Assembly (NCBI GenBank): GCA_028275075.1
Contig: JAQCNK010000034.1
Span: 1 to 6,524 of the forward strand
Length of the DNA: 6,524 nucleotides
Reading direction: 5' to 3'
Origin: Haloarcula sp.
GTDB taxonomy: Archaea > Halobacteriota > Halobacteria > Halobacteriales > Haloarculaceae
The position numbers were made by a program, and so were the translations under genes. The notes below the pieces were generated by a model, which worked only from the letters and a program-made list of their open reading frames with translations, was not told where the DNA came from and did no database searches. This document shows, in pieces, positions 6,510 through 6,524 of the stretch (the stretch's first letter is position 1; each line of letters opens with the position of its first letter).

Positions 6510-6524
6510 CCTTTCGGGGCTCTG

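Overview
The window comes from a haloarchaeon (class Halobacteria), although no genus can be named. The sequence is GC-rich, the predicted proteins are very rich in Asp and Glu, and the one clear promoter has an archaeal TATA-like box about 27 nt before a start codon, the leaderless arrangement common in this group. The smc-scpA gene pair also fits.

Layout. Bases 1-321 (+) are the 3' end of an ornithine cyclodeaminase/mu-crystallin family gene, cut by the window edge. Bases 322-471 are non-coding and hold a striking nested dyad at 326-407: 16-nt imperfect inverted repeats concentric with a perfect 16-nt palindrome. A small uncharacterised gene follows on the minus strand (472-744). It is divergent from an uncharacterised 216-aa gene on the plus strand (824-1474). 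The 79-nt gap between them has an AT-rich stretch suited to the minus-strand gene and a possible hairpin that touches the start codon of the plus-strand gene. Bases 1475-1517 separate two convergent gene ends, and I see no clear terminator there.

The rest of the window is one minus-strand operon, transcribed from right to left. It starts with a 115-aa acidic coiled-coil protein (6440-6093), continues with smc (6071-2487), and ends with scpA (2480-1518). The intergenic gaps are 21 and 6 nt, and the only convincing promoter lies before the small gene. SMC is the long ATPase that folds and segregates the chromosome. ScpA is the kleisin that bridges its two heads. The small coiled-coil protein leads the operon and is a candidate accessory factor, although nothing in its sequence proves that. 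No scpB gene is in the window.

I found no tRNA, rRNA, CRISPR array, transposase or prophage gene. The most unusual items are the 326-407 dyad and the small protein that leads the smc operon.
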